Below the pieces are notes generated by a model, which was not told the origin of the DNA, did no database searches, and saw only the letters and a program-made list of their open reading frames with translations. From Pratylenchus scribneri (lineage: Eukaryota; Nematoda; Chromadorea; Rhabditida; Pratylenchidae), in assembly GCA_030063045.1 (NCBI GenBank), contig JAQSEB010000022.1, positions 2,109,501-2,173,500 of the forward strand: a stretch of DNA of 64,000 nt. The letters are read 5' to 3'. A program made the translations under genes and the position numbers. Shown here piece by piece: positions 35,201 to 45,008 of the stretch (position 1 is the first letter of the stretch; each line of letters begins with the position of its first letter).

Positions 35201-38200
35201 AAGCGCTTCTTTCTAAGAGCGGGTGTATAATATATTGTGCAGGCGGATGGTTTGTGCCCATTTTTGGAACATAAAGAACAAATTTCTATGTTGGTGGGAG
35301 ATTGTGCGTTCCCAGAAACTACCTTTTGGTTGGCTTTAGTTGCCGGAACTACCCTTTGTTGGTATGGGATCAATTCGTGTCCTGATGGTGGACTTGAAAA
35401 AATAGAAGGCTCAGGGCTAGATACAATATATGGTTTCTTATTAGGACTAGGCCCCTCTATAGGTAGGGGATGGGAGCGTTTAAAATTGGATGATGAAGAA
35501 GAGAAATTTTGTGGACCTTGTTCAGATTCCAGAATAGTAACAATCTTGCCTAAGGATAGGCGCCAATCTTTGAAAGTCCAGTCATAAAAGGATTCAATCT
35601 CTTTTTCCCGTAATTTAAGGCGGATCTCGATTGGTAATTTTTCTTTAAATGAAGTGAGGACAAAAGGACTTTCATCCAAGTCAACTCCTAAATTATTTAG
35701 CTGCCGGGAGATCCTTTCGACCGACTCCAATAAATTTCTTAAACTTCGTGAATTATTTTGGGCAGGTAGTAATTTCATGAATTCCTGCTGTAGTTCGGTG
35801 GACCTTCTTCGGTTGTCCCCATAGCGGTTTTCTAAAGCTTCCCATGCGTGGATGTAATTATCATCGGTTAGGGTGTACCCTTCAAGCATGATTTTAGCAG
35901 GGCCCCTCAATAGTGAATTCAAATAATTTAATTTTTGGCCCCCTGAAAGGTGGGGGTGATTATCTATGCCATCCTTGAAGGCCTGTGCGAAAGTGGGCCA
36001 ACTTGAATAGGTGCCATCAAAGGGGGTTATTGACAAAATTGGGAGCTGATAGGGAACAGTTTTAACCCCATTGGAATTAGTAGATTCACTTTGTTCGCGA
36101 ATTATCGGTTCCCTTTCCCGATTTTCTAATTTTAATTTAATCTCTACTCTTGTACCCGTCAACTCATGAATCATTTCAATTGGTTTTTTATCCTTGGTTT
36201 GAAATGCGGCAAAGAGTGCCTCCTCGGCTGGCCGTTGATCTGGTGCTAATTTGGTAAGCACATCTGTCCATTGGTTCAATAAAGTTTGAATAGAAAATAT
36301 TAATCGTGAAATGATTTCCCCTAGTTTTGTCAATTTATTGTAATCATTATTTTCTAGGGCTTGGTCGGCTTCTGCTGACTTTTCAATGCCGGCCAGCAAA
36401 TCCTTTTCTAATTGTGCACGAATAATGGCAGACATTTTCAAGGTTAATTATCAATTTCTAATTAATAAATCAATCAATTTATTTGCAATAATGGGCAATA
36501 ATGGTTGCTCCAAGGTTTGTTTTGATGGTGAACAAAAGTAAGTTTGGTTATGAAATTCAATTTAATGCTGTTTATTTCTAATAAGTTAAAATTTAAATTG
36601 CAAATTTGGTTGCAAAAGGCTTATAATGTAATTCGAAATCGATGGCAAAATTGGTGCCAAAAAATTGAATTGATAAAATGGAAAAGAAAATTTATTTGAA
36701 TGAAAAGGTTATTGATAAAATTGGCTGGTTAACTCAGTGATGGTAGAGTTACCAGACTCTTAATCTTTGTCCTTTCCACACGGCTCTTTCAGTGGATTTC
36801 GGGCGGGAGAAATCTAGAGGGTGGCTAAGGATTTGGAATGGATTGGATTTGGTCCGTTCACACGGCTCCTTTGGTGAATTTTCGGGCGGAAGAAAATTTG
36901 GAGGGTGAATCGGATGAGGAAATGGCCGACGAGAAAGAACGACGAGGGATTATTTGATTTTACCTTTTGTAATTTTCAATACAAATGCTTTTTTATTGTT
37001 TTATTTTTACTCTTTTATTTTAATTTTATTGAATAAATTGAGTTGAAAATTTTTAAAGAGCAAAAACAGAGCACAAAAATTGGTGTGAGCTTGTTAAAAT
37101 GAGTCGAATGACAGGGATTGGTCTTCTTCTTCCTTCTTTTATCCATTTTCCTCCATTGAACATGATGGGCAAGGGCAGGCACATTGGAAGGGAGAGAGCA
37201 TTGGCAGAGAGGGCAGCCAAAAAGGGGTGAGGGAGCATCGGCATCGGCCAGGCACATGGATTGGGGCAGAGGGGCAGCCAGAGTTGTCGTTGTTGGATAG
37301 ATGGAGGTCAAAGTGCACACAAAATTGGGTCCATTGGCCGCTGCTTGTCCTTTGTCACTGCTAAATTGAAAGGGAACGAAAGATTTGAAATTATTAAAGG
37401 GGGGAGGGCCAGAATGGGTTGGCCGATTAAAACTTTGGTGTCCAAAAAATTTAATTTATTAAATTTTTAATTTTGTTTGGAACAGATACATCGCCGATCC
37501 ATTTCAAATTCCAATTCTCAAAATCGTTAGTGAATTATTTTTTAATAAATTAAAAAAAAAATAAATAATTTTAGCGAGACACTTCACCATTTCGTGAAAT
37601 TTTGGCCGGTTGCCTTGCACCTTTAGCCAAACTTTTGGGAACAAAACAATCTGACGCAAAATTATTCCCAGTTTTTCAACGATTCATGAGGGAAAAACCC
37701 GAAGTGCAATGCGCGGCCCTCAAACAATTGGCCGACTTTATTTCTGTAAGCAATTTTTTTAAATTATTAATACATCCTTTTTACAGATTCTTTCAAAAGA
37801 AAACCAGGAATCATTGTTGCCGGAATTGTCCCAATTGGTCACTTTGGATGGGGGCAGTCGTTCTTGGAGGCAACGGGCGGAATTTGCGGAACAATTGGTT
37901 AGGATGGTCGAACTGTTCCCAATAAATTCGGTCAACAATTTCATTTGCCCATTTGCTTTGGCATTTTCTGCCGGTTAGCATTTATTTTTGATTTAATAAT
38001 TTTATATTTTAGATCGCATTGCCGAGGTGAGGTTGAATGGAATTGAAATGTTGGCAACCGTGTTGGCCGCATTCATCAATGAGGAATGGTACGGCGGAGA
38101 AATGCCAATGACAAAGCAATTAATCGCCGAAATTCGAATTGGTTTTTGGCATAGTCGAGATTGGCGCCGAAAACAAAGGTCGTCGATTTATTTACTTTTT

Positions 38201-38646
38201 AATCATATATTTTTTATAGCTTTGGTCGGGTAATTCATTTGCTGGTTAAGTGGAATTTTTTGGATGATGATCAATTTTGTCATTTCTTCACTGACGACGT
38301 CATTGCCATTTCCAAAGATTGTTAGTTATTTATTATTAATGGAATTAATAAATATTTTTTGCAGCGATTGCCAATGTCCGCCAATATTTTTGCCATATTG
38401 CCCAACTCAATCAATTCCAAAATCGACCATTCGGCCGAATTGTACGAAATCGACTTGAAGAAATTGCAGTGGGTGATGCGGACCTGGAGATTCGCAATTT
38501 GGCAAAAGTAATCCAAATCCAAATAATAATTTTAAAAATTTGTTTTTATGATTTAGATTGTCCTTGGCATTGTTGACCCAGAAAAAATGGAATTGGATTT
38601 AACCGGAAGAGAAGAACTTTTGGCCTTTTCCAATGAAGTGCTCTGA
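32287..38646 (+). CDS. ppfr-1: PP4 regulatory subunit 1-like protein, coding exon split by an LTR retrotransposon
   Basis: HEAT-repeat scaffold that binds protein phosphatase 4 catalytic subunit. Exons run from MESKYNNDLFQKQ (32287) through an acidic N-terminus, IDPSRRESAANLLVYVP, IPGQLMEMLLKRNEYQKSAL and QNTIIPGLLFYLN to EEFLTQFIGY, which ends at 33662 where the element begins. Coding resumes at 37490 in the same exon (IADPFQIPILKI), then FREILAGCLAPLAKLLG, FMREKPEVQCAALKQLADFI, SRSWRQRAEFAEQLVRMVEL and FPINSVNNFICPFALAFSAD, ending at 38646. The RAEFAEQL and FICPFALAFSAD blocks match the C-terminal HEAT repeats of PPP4R1. Minus one GATAC copy the exon reads FIGYIADPF in frame. As assembled the frame runs into the LTR and stops, so this allele should be null or truncated. 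The N-terminal HEAT region known from vertebrate PPP4R1 looks shortened. Confidence 0.85.
33658..33662. repeat. Left target-site duplication, GATAC
   Basis: GATAC immediately precedes the TG of the left LTR and recurs right after the CA of the right LTR (37485-37489). A five-base duplication is usual for LTR retrotransposons. Confidence 0.9.
33663..34379 (-). repeat. LTR, left copy (3' LTR of the element), 717 bases
   Basis: Begins TGTCCTTTCC and ends TTTGGAACA on the plus strand. Its first ~170 bases hold two diverged copies of an ~80-base segment (CACACGGCTCTTTCAGTGGA and CACACGGCTCCTTTGGTGAA). Apparent coding remnants are present: plus-strand ENLEGESDEEMADEKERRG with a stop near 33851, and a minus-strand frame with a CPLCQCSL...HH pattern. 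It probably supplies a terminator for the element. Confidence 0.9.
34436..34735 (+). repeat. 16/32-base tandem repeat inside the retroelement
   Basis: Units GGCAGAAATCGGGGAA and GGCAGATTTCGGAGAA alternate, giving a 32-base dimer repeated about eight times with drift at both ends. It occupies the place between gag and the 3' LTR where pol would normally be. On the element's sense strand it is pyrimidine-rich. Confidence 0.9.
34951..36441 (-). CDS. Gag polyprotein of BEL/Pao retrotransposon
   Basis: A 496-residue intact frame. It forms the retroelement's particle and binds its RNA. The middle contains the DUF1759-type capsid region, with LPILSITPFDGTYSSWPTF near residue 133 and HLSGGQKLNYLNSLLRGPAK about 40 residues later. 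Toward the C-terminus are zinc-knuckle-like clusters: CSLCSKNGHKPSAC, then CTNCAIYGHTLSQC, then CHHCKARHHPLIC. The last residues, EENDENKSDDS, are acidic and end in a stop, with no frame leading into protease or polymerase. The intact frame agrees with recent activity. The start is the first Met after the primer site; a second Met lies two residues in. Confidence 0.92.
   Translation of the reverse strand: MKMSAIIRAQLEKDLLAGIEKSAEADQALENNDYNKLTKLGEIISRLIFSIQTLLNQWTDVLTKLAPDQRPAEEALFAAFQTKDKKPIEMIHELTGTRVEIKLKLENREREPIIREQSESTNSNGVKTVPYQLPILSITPFDGTYSSWPTFAQAFKDGIDNHPHLSGGQKLNYLNSLLRGPAKIMLEGYTLTDDNYIHAWEALENRYGDNRRRSTELQQEFMKLLPAQNNSRSLRNLLESVERISRQLNNLGVDLDESPFVLTSFKEKLPIEIRLKLREKEIESFYDWTFKDWRLSLGKIVTILESEQGPQNFSSSSSNFKRSHPLPIEGPSPNKKPYIVSSPEPSIFSSPPSGHELIPYQQRVVPATKANQKVVSGNAQSPTNIEICSLCSKNGHKPSACTIYYTPALRKKRLENQNRCTNCAIYGHTLSQCQSPKRCHHCKARHHPLICTERKSATTTPNNSNFPSISLTQVEKPSGEPVQSPEENDENKSDDS
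36723..36767 (+). other. Lysine-tRNA 5'-half match abutting the 5' LTR (putative primer binding site)
   Basis: Plus-strand sequence GGCTGGTTAACTCAGTGATG continues GGTAGAGTTACCAGACTCTTAATCT and then meets the LTR TG. A D-stem pairs (ACTC with GAGT), the D-loop contains GGTAGAG, and the anticodon loop CTCTTAA reads CUU (Lys). The tRNA likeness stops in the 3' side of the anticodon stem, exactly at the LTR edge. There is one extra base between the D and anticodon stems. In the element's orientation this is where a primer site belongs, and it is complementary to a tRNA 5' half, as known for copia with initiator tRNA. Confidence 0.7.
36768..37484 (-). repeat. LTR, right copy (5' LTR of the element), 717 bases
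   Basis: Same length as, and apparently identical to, the left LTR: TGTCCTTTCC at one end and TTTGGAACA at the other. In element orientation it is the promoter-bearing LTR directly before the primer site and gag. Confidence 0.9.
37485..37489. repeat. Right target-site duplication, GATAC
   Basis: Second copy of the five-base duplication. The base after it continues the ppfr-1 exon in the frame interrupted at 33662. Confidence 0.9.
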
Positions 38647-38895
38647 TAAGAACAACAACAACAAAATTGCATTTAAATGATGGATGAATCATTTATTATT
38701 TATTTATTCACTTTTGGCTAACCATTCCTTTTCATTTATTTCATCAATTATCTGTCATCATTTTATTCCATTATATTTAAATATTGTCTTTCAAACATGA
38801 CTTCTCTTCTTCATCTTTCTTTTTTTTCAATAACAACATTACCAAAAATAATTTAAATGATATGCAAAAATTAATAGGATGGATGATAAAATAAA

Positions 38896-40634
38896 ATGCA
38901 TTCAAAAAATTTAAAAGCATTGATTTTTTTTCAATGTCATTCAATATTTATTTATAATTTAATTATTTTTAATTTTTGTTAAATAAATTTTAGATTTCAA
39001 AACGGGTAATTCCGCCGAACCAAAAGATTCATTGGAAGAGCAAATTGGCCAGTTGCTTGCGGACGAACAAATTCCTCAATACGCCAGAACTTTGATCGAT
39101 TTGTTGGCCAGAGAATTATCCGTGTTGAAGGCGGAAAGTTTATATTTGAAGAAAGCAATTGGCGGAGAAAAATACAAATATCTAATCAAAAGAGGAGGTT
39201 TTAATTGAAATTAAATTTAATTAATTTAAATTAAAATATTTAGCCGCACAAATGTCGGAAGAAGAGAGTGGTTGGATGCCGGATATGCTCACATTAACTT
39301 GCATTGCCATTTTCGTATTCATTTTGTTTTATGCTCTTCGACAATGGATCAAAGGCACACAATTCAGGGAAAAGGTCAGTGCACGCGGCAAAGTGGCAAT
39401 TATAACAGGTTTTAATCAAGATTGATTAATTTTGTAATATTTTTATTAAGGAGCGAATAGTGGCATTGGGAAACAATTGGCACGGGAACTGAATTTGCGA
39501 TATACAAAAGTAAATTAAAATAATAAACAAATTTAAGAAATTGATATTTATTTTAGGTATATATGGCTTGCCGAAGTGTTTCAAAGGGCAATCAGGCAGC
39601 AAGAGAATTATTCTCAAGGGTAATTTATTTATTAGTTTACTCACCAATTTTATTATTTAAATTAAGTATGGATGCGATATGACCAGATTGTGTGTGCGAC
39701 ATTGCGATATGGCTGACTTCTCTTCAATTCGCCGTTTTGTTGAAGAATTTAACAAAGGTTCATTCATCAAAACACAAAATCATCCAAATTTATTGTAATT
39801 TTTAGAGGAGCAAAAATTGGACATTCTCGTGAACAATGCCGGCATAATGGCCTATCCCCATTTTGAGAAGACAATCGATGGCCATGAACTCACATGGCAA
39901 AGCAATCATTTGGGTAAATTTAATCAACAAAATATTAAATTTAATTCCAAAGGTCATTTCCTCCTGACTGAATTATTATTGCCAAAATTGGAACAATCGG
40001 AGGAAGGTGGCCGAATTGTGAATGTCAGTAGCCGATTGCATTTGGAAGCGGACAGCGTAGATCCGGAAATTTGCGACTCTCCAAAACATTTTAGTCGTCT
40101 TTTTAAGACTTATGCCCGTTCAAAATTGGCAAATGTAAATTTAAATTATTTCATTTTTATTTATTGCCCTAATCAATTTTAGGTAATGCATTGTGTCGCA
40201 TTGACCAAACGAATTCGAAGCCATAACAGTGCATCGAAAATTACTGCAAATTCATGTCATCCCGGCGCAGTGAATTCCACCCTAATCCGCGCCGAATGGT
40301 ACCAAAAATACATCAGACGAATATTTCATCCAATAATTTGGTTTATTTTGGTAATTTTAATTAATTTTTTATTTTGAATTAAAATTTTTTCAGAAAACTG
40401 ATCAAGATGGAGCACAAACTCCACTTTATTTGGCATTAAGCAAAAAAGTGGCCGGCATATCCGGCAAATATTTTAGGTTTGAATAAAATCATTTTAAAAA
40501 ATTTAAAAATAAATTTTAGTGAATGCAAAGAGTCAAAAGTGCATCCATTGGCGGATGATGAATTCGCCTGCGAACTACTTTACAACAATAGTTTGGAACA
40601 ATGCGCACTGGACCATTCAAACACTGATGAATGA
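38896..40634 (+). CDS. Membrane-anchored short-chain dehydrogenase/reductase (retinol dehydrogenase-like)
   Basis: NAD(P)-dependent oxidoreductase, probably on ER or lipid-droplet membranes. After MSEEESGWMPDMLTLT (39252) comes a membrane helix (LTCIAIFVFILFYAL), then the cofactor loop TGANSGIGKQLA, the structural motif LVNNAGIMA, SSRLHLEA carrying the catalytic Ser, and YARSKLAN as the YxxxK motif; the stop is at 40634. Seven or more short introns. Upstream exon 38994-39198 joins in frame through GAAQ into MSEEE and would add a helical N-terminal extension (DSLEEQIGQLLADEQIPQY). With a Met at 38896 this start is possible but uncertain. The core enzyme is firm; the extension is odd for the family. 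The gene follows ppfr-1 by about 250 bases on the same strand. Confidence 0.82.
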
Positions 40635-41171
40635 ACAACAAAAATATGAACGAGAAGATCAACAAAAATAAATTATATTTTGATTTTATTTTGAAATAAA
40701 TGATATAAAAATGCATTCATTGTCACTTTGGACAGAGATTGCGTCGAGACGCATCGTTTTTAACCAATTTTTGGATTTAGGTTTAACCAATTTTAAATCA
40801 ACTTTGATCCAAAAACCATAGGATGGTTTAAACGGTTTAAAACCGTATTTTCTGGCAAAACCCCAACAAATCATATACAAATCAAAGCCTTTTGATGAGA
40901 TCAATCAATTGGATAAAGGGTTTGAGGATCTGGACAAACCATTTAATTCTAGCTTTTCGCCCTTTTCAATTACTACTTATTAGTTTGTCTCAATTTTTCC
41001 AAATTAAAGATCATAAAATAAGAAAATACAAAGTCATCAATTACACAAATTTTATCATATCAAAAAGAAAAAAAAAACAATTGGGAAAAAAATATACAAC
41101 AATAATACAACAACAATATGTGAATATGGTGGAAGAAAGCAACAACATAGGTGGGATAAGTGGAAGGAAAA
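40635..41171. other. Spacer between convergent genes
   Basis: Contains the 3' ends of the dehydrogenase (+) and E2 (-) genes. A palindromic patch near 40825-40850 (GGTTTAAACGGTTTAAAACC) stands out. Nothing else was recognised. Confidence 0.4.
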
Positions 41172-42350
41172 TCATAATGAGAAGGAGCTTATCGATTGGA
41201 GTTCTTCATCATCATCATCATTCTGCTGCTGCTGGCTGGTTGATGGTCCATCCTCGTCACTGTCGTCCGAGCTCGAGCTGTCAGGAAACGCTGAAATAAT
41301 GGGGAAAATTATGATTTGATTTTCGAAACTCAAATCCCAACTAACTTACATTCAATCTCATCGGGGTTCTTGGCGGGTTGCTTCTTCTTCTTGTTTGCTG
41401 GTTCTTTCTTCTCAGCAGGTGCATTATTCTTGGATCCTCCGGCAGCTCCAGTTGCAAGGTATTCCTCCCGGGTGAGCGGCACTGTCACATTGTCCTTGAT
41501 CGCCACCAGTTTTGACTTCTCCACATCCAGTTTGATCCGGTTGAGGTAGTCCGCGGAGCCTGTTTCTTAAAGAGAAGGGGATGATTATGTTTCCAAAATT
41601 TTCTGCCCAAAACCCTAAAACTTACGTTTGTATCTTCGGTAACTGACTGCAGCGTCGACATTTGCAGGACTGTCGGGATTCGGTTCACTGAGCAAAGCCA
41701 CAACTGCAAGCAGGATTTGTCGCATGTCACGGTCCTTGTTCCATCGTTGATCGGCTCTCTGAAAAATTAAAACATTATGAAAGAAAGTTTTTCCCGGTCC
41801 CAGATAACTTACTTCACCACTTTGGGGGTCATCCCCGGGCGGATGCAGGAAACTGATGCAGACTCTTCCACTCTGAAATTGCAGGGAAATATTATAAATC
41901 ATTATCAAAGAATAAAAATAAACCAACCGGATAGATGTTTGGGTGGTAGATCGGCGGTGTGAAGATCATTACTGGCGGTCGATCTGGGAAGAACATTGGG
42001 AAATTGATTTCCTGAAAAATAAAAACTATGTTTATCAGATCAAACAATTTAAAAAAACATACCGCTTTGAAGTAGCCTCCTTGATACAGTGAATCTGGCG
42101 GCCCATAAATTCCAACGGTCCATTCGAACAAGTTGTTTTCGTCAATGATGAGCCGGAATCCTTCGAGTGGTTCTTCGCGTAGTGATTTGAGTTGTGTTTG
42201 CAGCGCCCTGAGTGCCCGGCCGTTCCAGAACATCCTCTGTGGTTGAAAATAGTCCGCTGGAATGATCTGAAAATTATACAAATTTATTGGAGTTTAGAAA
42301 ACGGGTAATTGTTTGAAACTAACCATTTGTTGCAGACGACGATTTTCCAT
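41172..42350 (-). CDS. ubc-3: Cdc34/UBE2R-type ubiquitin-conjugating enzyme E2
   Basis: Passes ubiquitin from E1 to SCF (cullin-RING) substrates. Starts MENRRLQQM (42350). The UBC fold has FEWTVGIYGPPDSLYQGG, NFPMFFPDRPP, FTPPIYHPNIYP (HPN motif) and GRVCISFLHPPGDDPQSGE. This last piece holds the catalytic Cys followed by the Cdc34-specific insertion loop. Then come RWNKDRDMRQILLAVVALL and SPANVDAAVSYR. The C-terminal extension, PDSSSSDDSDEDG followed by NDDDDEEL, is the acidic tail Cdc34 uses to bind the cullin basic groove. The gene has about seven exons and appears complete; the Lys-rich linker EKKEPANKKKKQPAK before the tail is unusual. Confidence 0.9.
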
Positions 42351-42605
42351 TGTTGCTCCCTGTTGTATCCGCGAGTGTGTGTGAGATGTAATTGGCAGCA
42401 GAAACGGAGTAGTTGGAGTTGTAGTTGGTGTGGTGAGACGGCCTTCCTTCTTCTGGATGAATTGAAATTGAATGCCAAACCAATCCGCATAGCCAGCTTT
42501 TATATCTCTATTGCTCTATTCAACCAGAGTGATACGATATTTAGAGAACGTAAATTTAAGAATTAAGAATGAATACGATATTTTTTACATTCTCAAACCG
42601 AACAC

Positions 42606-42614
42606 TATATAAAA
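42606..42614 (+). promoter_or_regulatory. TATA box of the small acidic gene
   Basis: TATATAAAA lies about 170 bases upstream of the ATG at 42776, followed by a likely non-coding first exon and a 45-base intron ending TTTTCAG. The ubc-3 start lies 256 bases to the left on the other strand, so the interval may act as a divergent promoter. Confidence 0.5.
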
Positions 42615-42775
42615 GAAGTAGATACATATTCCATTCATTCACAAATCACAAAATACACATTCCTACCAACAATTCTAAATCCCCAAATCTCGTCCACCAA
42701 ATAATCCTTGAGCAGAAGATAAGGTAAAATCCGATTTTTGTTATTTCATTTAATCTTTTATTTTCAGTAAATTCA

Positions 42776-43189
42776 ATGGATGTTCACCCTGAAGAGCCGG
42801 ATCAACAACAGAATGTGGAGCAGCAGCCAGCGGAGAACACGGAAGCAGATGTGGAGTCCACGCCTACTGGTGAGTCCATAAAGATTTCATTATTTTGATC
42901 AAACTAATAAATTCCCACATTTTCAGAAGAAGAACAGACCTTGCTGGGTGAGTTGCATTGCACAAAATAAATTTAAAAATCCCTTATATTTTCAGCACTG
43001 AAGCTCTACAAAGCCGACATTTGATTGAGCCACTACACAAGGGAGCGGTTGACTTGCTGCCAAAAGTTGAGATTGAGATGCTGCGCTGCATGCTGCCCTC
43101 TACCGGACGATGATGCCAAACTTCACCTGCAGCAGAAGGGACCCGGACTCAAAGGCAAAAAGAAGACCAACAAGCCCGGAAAGAAATGA
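42776..43189 (+). CDS. Small acidic protein with in-frame UGA before a Cys/Lys-rich extension
   Basis: Not recognised. Three exons give MDVHPEEPDQQQNVEQQPAE and an acidic continuation; a 21-base middle exon (EEEQTLL) lies between introns with GTGAGT donors. The third exon reads LKLYKADI and meets TGA at 43022. The same frame then stays open for about 54 codons with RLRCCAACCPLPDDDAKLHL and a basic end (KGKKKTNKPGKK) to a second TGA at 43189. Splicing the 21-base exon in or out does not change frame. Either the protein ends at the first UGA (about 47 residues), or there is readthrough, an unrecognised splice, a recoded codon or a recent nonsense change. There is no signal peptide at this start. 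Confidence 0.5.
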
Positions 43190-43574
43190 TGTAGATGTCT
43201 AATTAATGATACATATGAAATGATGTGAATGTTTGATGACATAAATGATATAATTATTTCGATGTATATTTTTTTTATCAATCACATGTTTCTTTTCTTG
43301 TTGTATAAATTATTGAAACTAACAAGTAATCAGGATTTCGATCCAAATTGGGCAATAAAAATAAAATTTCATAGATCATTCCCCAACATTTTTGTTTACA
43401 TTTTAGTACACGTATTGTAAATTAATTCTAACTACCATAGGGGAAAATCAATCTTCACCTCTTATCTCCAATAATTTTTGATCAATCCAATCTTGAATTC
43501 TAAAAATATAGGTAATTATTTTTTTATAGGAAAGGAATAAAACAAAAATTACGAAAATTAAAAATTGAGTGAAA
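43190..43574. other. Spacer
   Basis: AT-rich 3' region of the small gene and upstream region of BAP31. No feature was recognised. Confidence 0.4.
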
Positions 43575-44744
43575 ATGACATTACAATGGACAGGTATTAA
43601 TTTATTAAACTTTTTAATAAAATAATTTTGTTATTATTAAGTTATCGCATTTGTTCTTTATGCCGAAATTGGAGCGCTGATTGTTCTTCTTTTGCCATGG
43701 GTCCGTCCTACTATGTAAGAAATTAATTTTGATTATTAGTAAAAAGAATTCTAAAATTGCAGGTGGAAGAGAGTCTTCAACAGCAGAATTGTCCATAAAC
43801 TGAAGAATTTTTCGCATGTTTATGCATATGCTTTCGTCGTTGTATTGCTTCTATTGTTTTTCGGTAAGTAGGGGAAATAAAATTGAAAATCAAATAAACT
43901 GAAAATTACAAAAAAGATGCCACTCGTGAGGTGCACAAATACAGCCATATTGATTTGACAAAGGATGTTCCAGCCCGGGCTGACGCCGATGCTGTCATTC
44001 ATATGAGACTCTTCAGGTTTATTAAAGAAATTTGCATTTATTTTTAATTCTTTTTAGAGCACAGCGAAATCTCTACATCAGCGGATTCTCCCTCCTTTTG
44101 GCACTGTAAATTAAAATTTGATATTTAAAAATAATTTAATTTTGCAGGGTTATTAGTCGAATTGTTACTCTTCTTGCCCGCTGTGCATATTTGGAATTGG
44201 CCGCCGAAGCAGCAATGAAACAAGCCGAAGGAGCCGGAAAAGCCGCACAGAATCTGATCGAAAAGGTTTATTCAACCAAAATACTAAAAATAAAACCAAT
44301 CCAAATGCCTAAATAGGATGATGGAAAGGAAAGTGAAGCAGAAAAGAAATTGCGAAATGAACTGAAGGAAGCACAACAAAAACTCAAAAAGGCCGAGGCT
44401 GATCGCGATGCAATGAGGAGCCAATCTGAGAATTTGCAAGAGGAATATGAGCGAGTCACTGAGCGAATGCGTCAACTTGAGGTTTGCTCAATTGATTATT
44501 GAATTTTGGGAATAAAAATGCAACAAAGCCGAGATTTGAAGCATTTTTCGATGGTTTCAGACTCATGCCGAATGTTGCAAAATTAAAAATAAGCATAAAT
44601 ACCATACTGAAAATCACAAGAGAACAATGATTGGAAGTAGAAATTAGCTTAAACAAAACAAAAATTAAAGGAATTATAATTATAAATAATATTTAACATT
44701 TATTAATTTAGGCAACCCAGGATGGAGACAAGAAGACGGACTGA
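43575..44744 (+). CDS. BCAP31: BAP31-like ER membrane chaperone/sorting receptor
   Basis: Polytopic ER protein that handles export and quality control of membrane proteins. Starts MTLQWTVIAFVLYAEIGALI; membrane segments are IGALIVLLLPWV, YAFVVVLLLLFF and a third around SGFSLLLAL. Between them is WKRVFNSRIVHKL. The cytosolic part is a long coiled coil (LRNELKEAQQKLKKAEADRD, then LQEEYERVTERMRQLE). The C-terminus DKKTD has lysines at -3 and -4, the KKxx ER-retrieval signal of this family. The length is slightly below the mammalian protein. All introns are short and in phase. STEEP1 starts 265 bases downstream. Confidence 0.9.
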
Positions 44745-45008
44745 ATCGATGGAAATTATTAGAAGAGATGAGGAAGAAAAGAATAAAATTACAATTCATT
44801 TTTTTTTGCTTTTTCGATATTTTATGGATTTTATCTAAATAAATAAAAAGGCCCATTTTCATCATGACATTATTATTAATTTGTCTTTTATCGCATCGGT
44901 AAAATATAAACATTACATTCATTGATTTTATTTTATAATGGTTGAAATAGCCAAATTTTATTTCTTTATGCTTTTATTTCTTATTAAATTATTCCGGCAG
45001 AATCGAAA

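Larger units (their letters stand above)
33663..37484 (-). mobile_element. BEL/Pao-type LTR retrotransposon, gag-only, very young
   Basis: 3822 bases in minus orientation relative to the window, hence antisense to the host gene. Order in its own sense: 5' LTR (37484-36768), tRNA-like primer site, gag (36441-34951), a 16-base tandem repeat tract, 3' LTR (34379-33663). The LTRs start and end TG...CA, have equal length and look identical by eye, which implies a very recent insertion. There is no protease, reverse transcriptase or integrase, so it must depend on a full-length partner. Non-autonomous elements with only gag are known as TR-GAGs. No good polypurine tract is seen beside the 3' LTR. 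Confidence 0.92.

Noticed and set aside
35237..35587. Plus-strand open frame of 116 codons
   Set aside because: It lies opposite the gag frame, which has clear capsid and zinc-knuckle motifs; this is its shadow.
34951..36441. Possibility that Gag is a domesticated host gene
   Set aside because: It lies between identical LTRs with a target duplication, so it is part of a recent insertion, not a conserved host gene.
36723..36767. A functional tRNA-Lys gene
   Set aside because: Only the 5' half is present, it is cut by the LTR, and one extra base sits between the D and anticodon stems.
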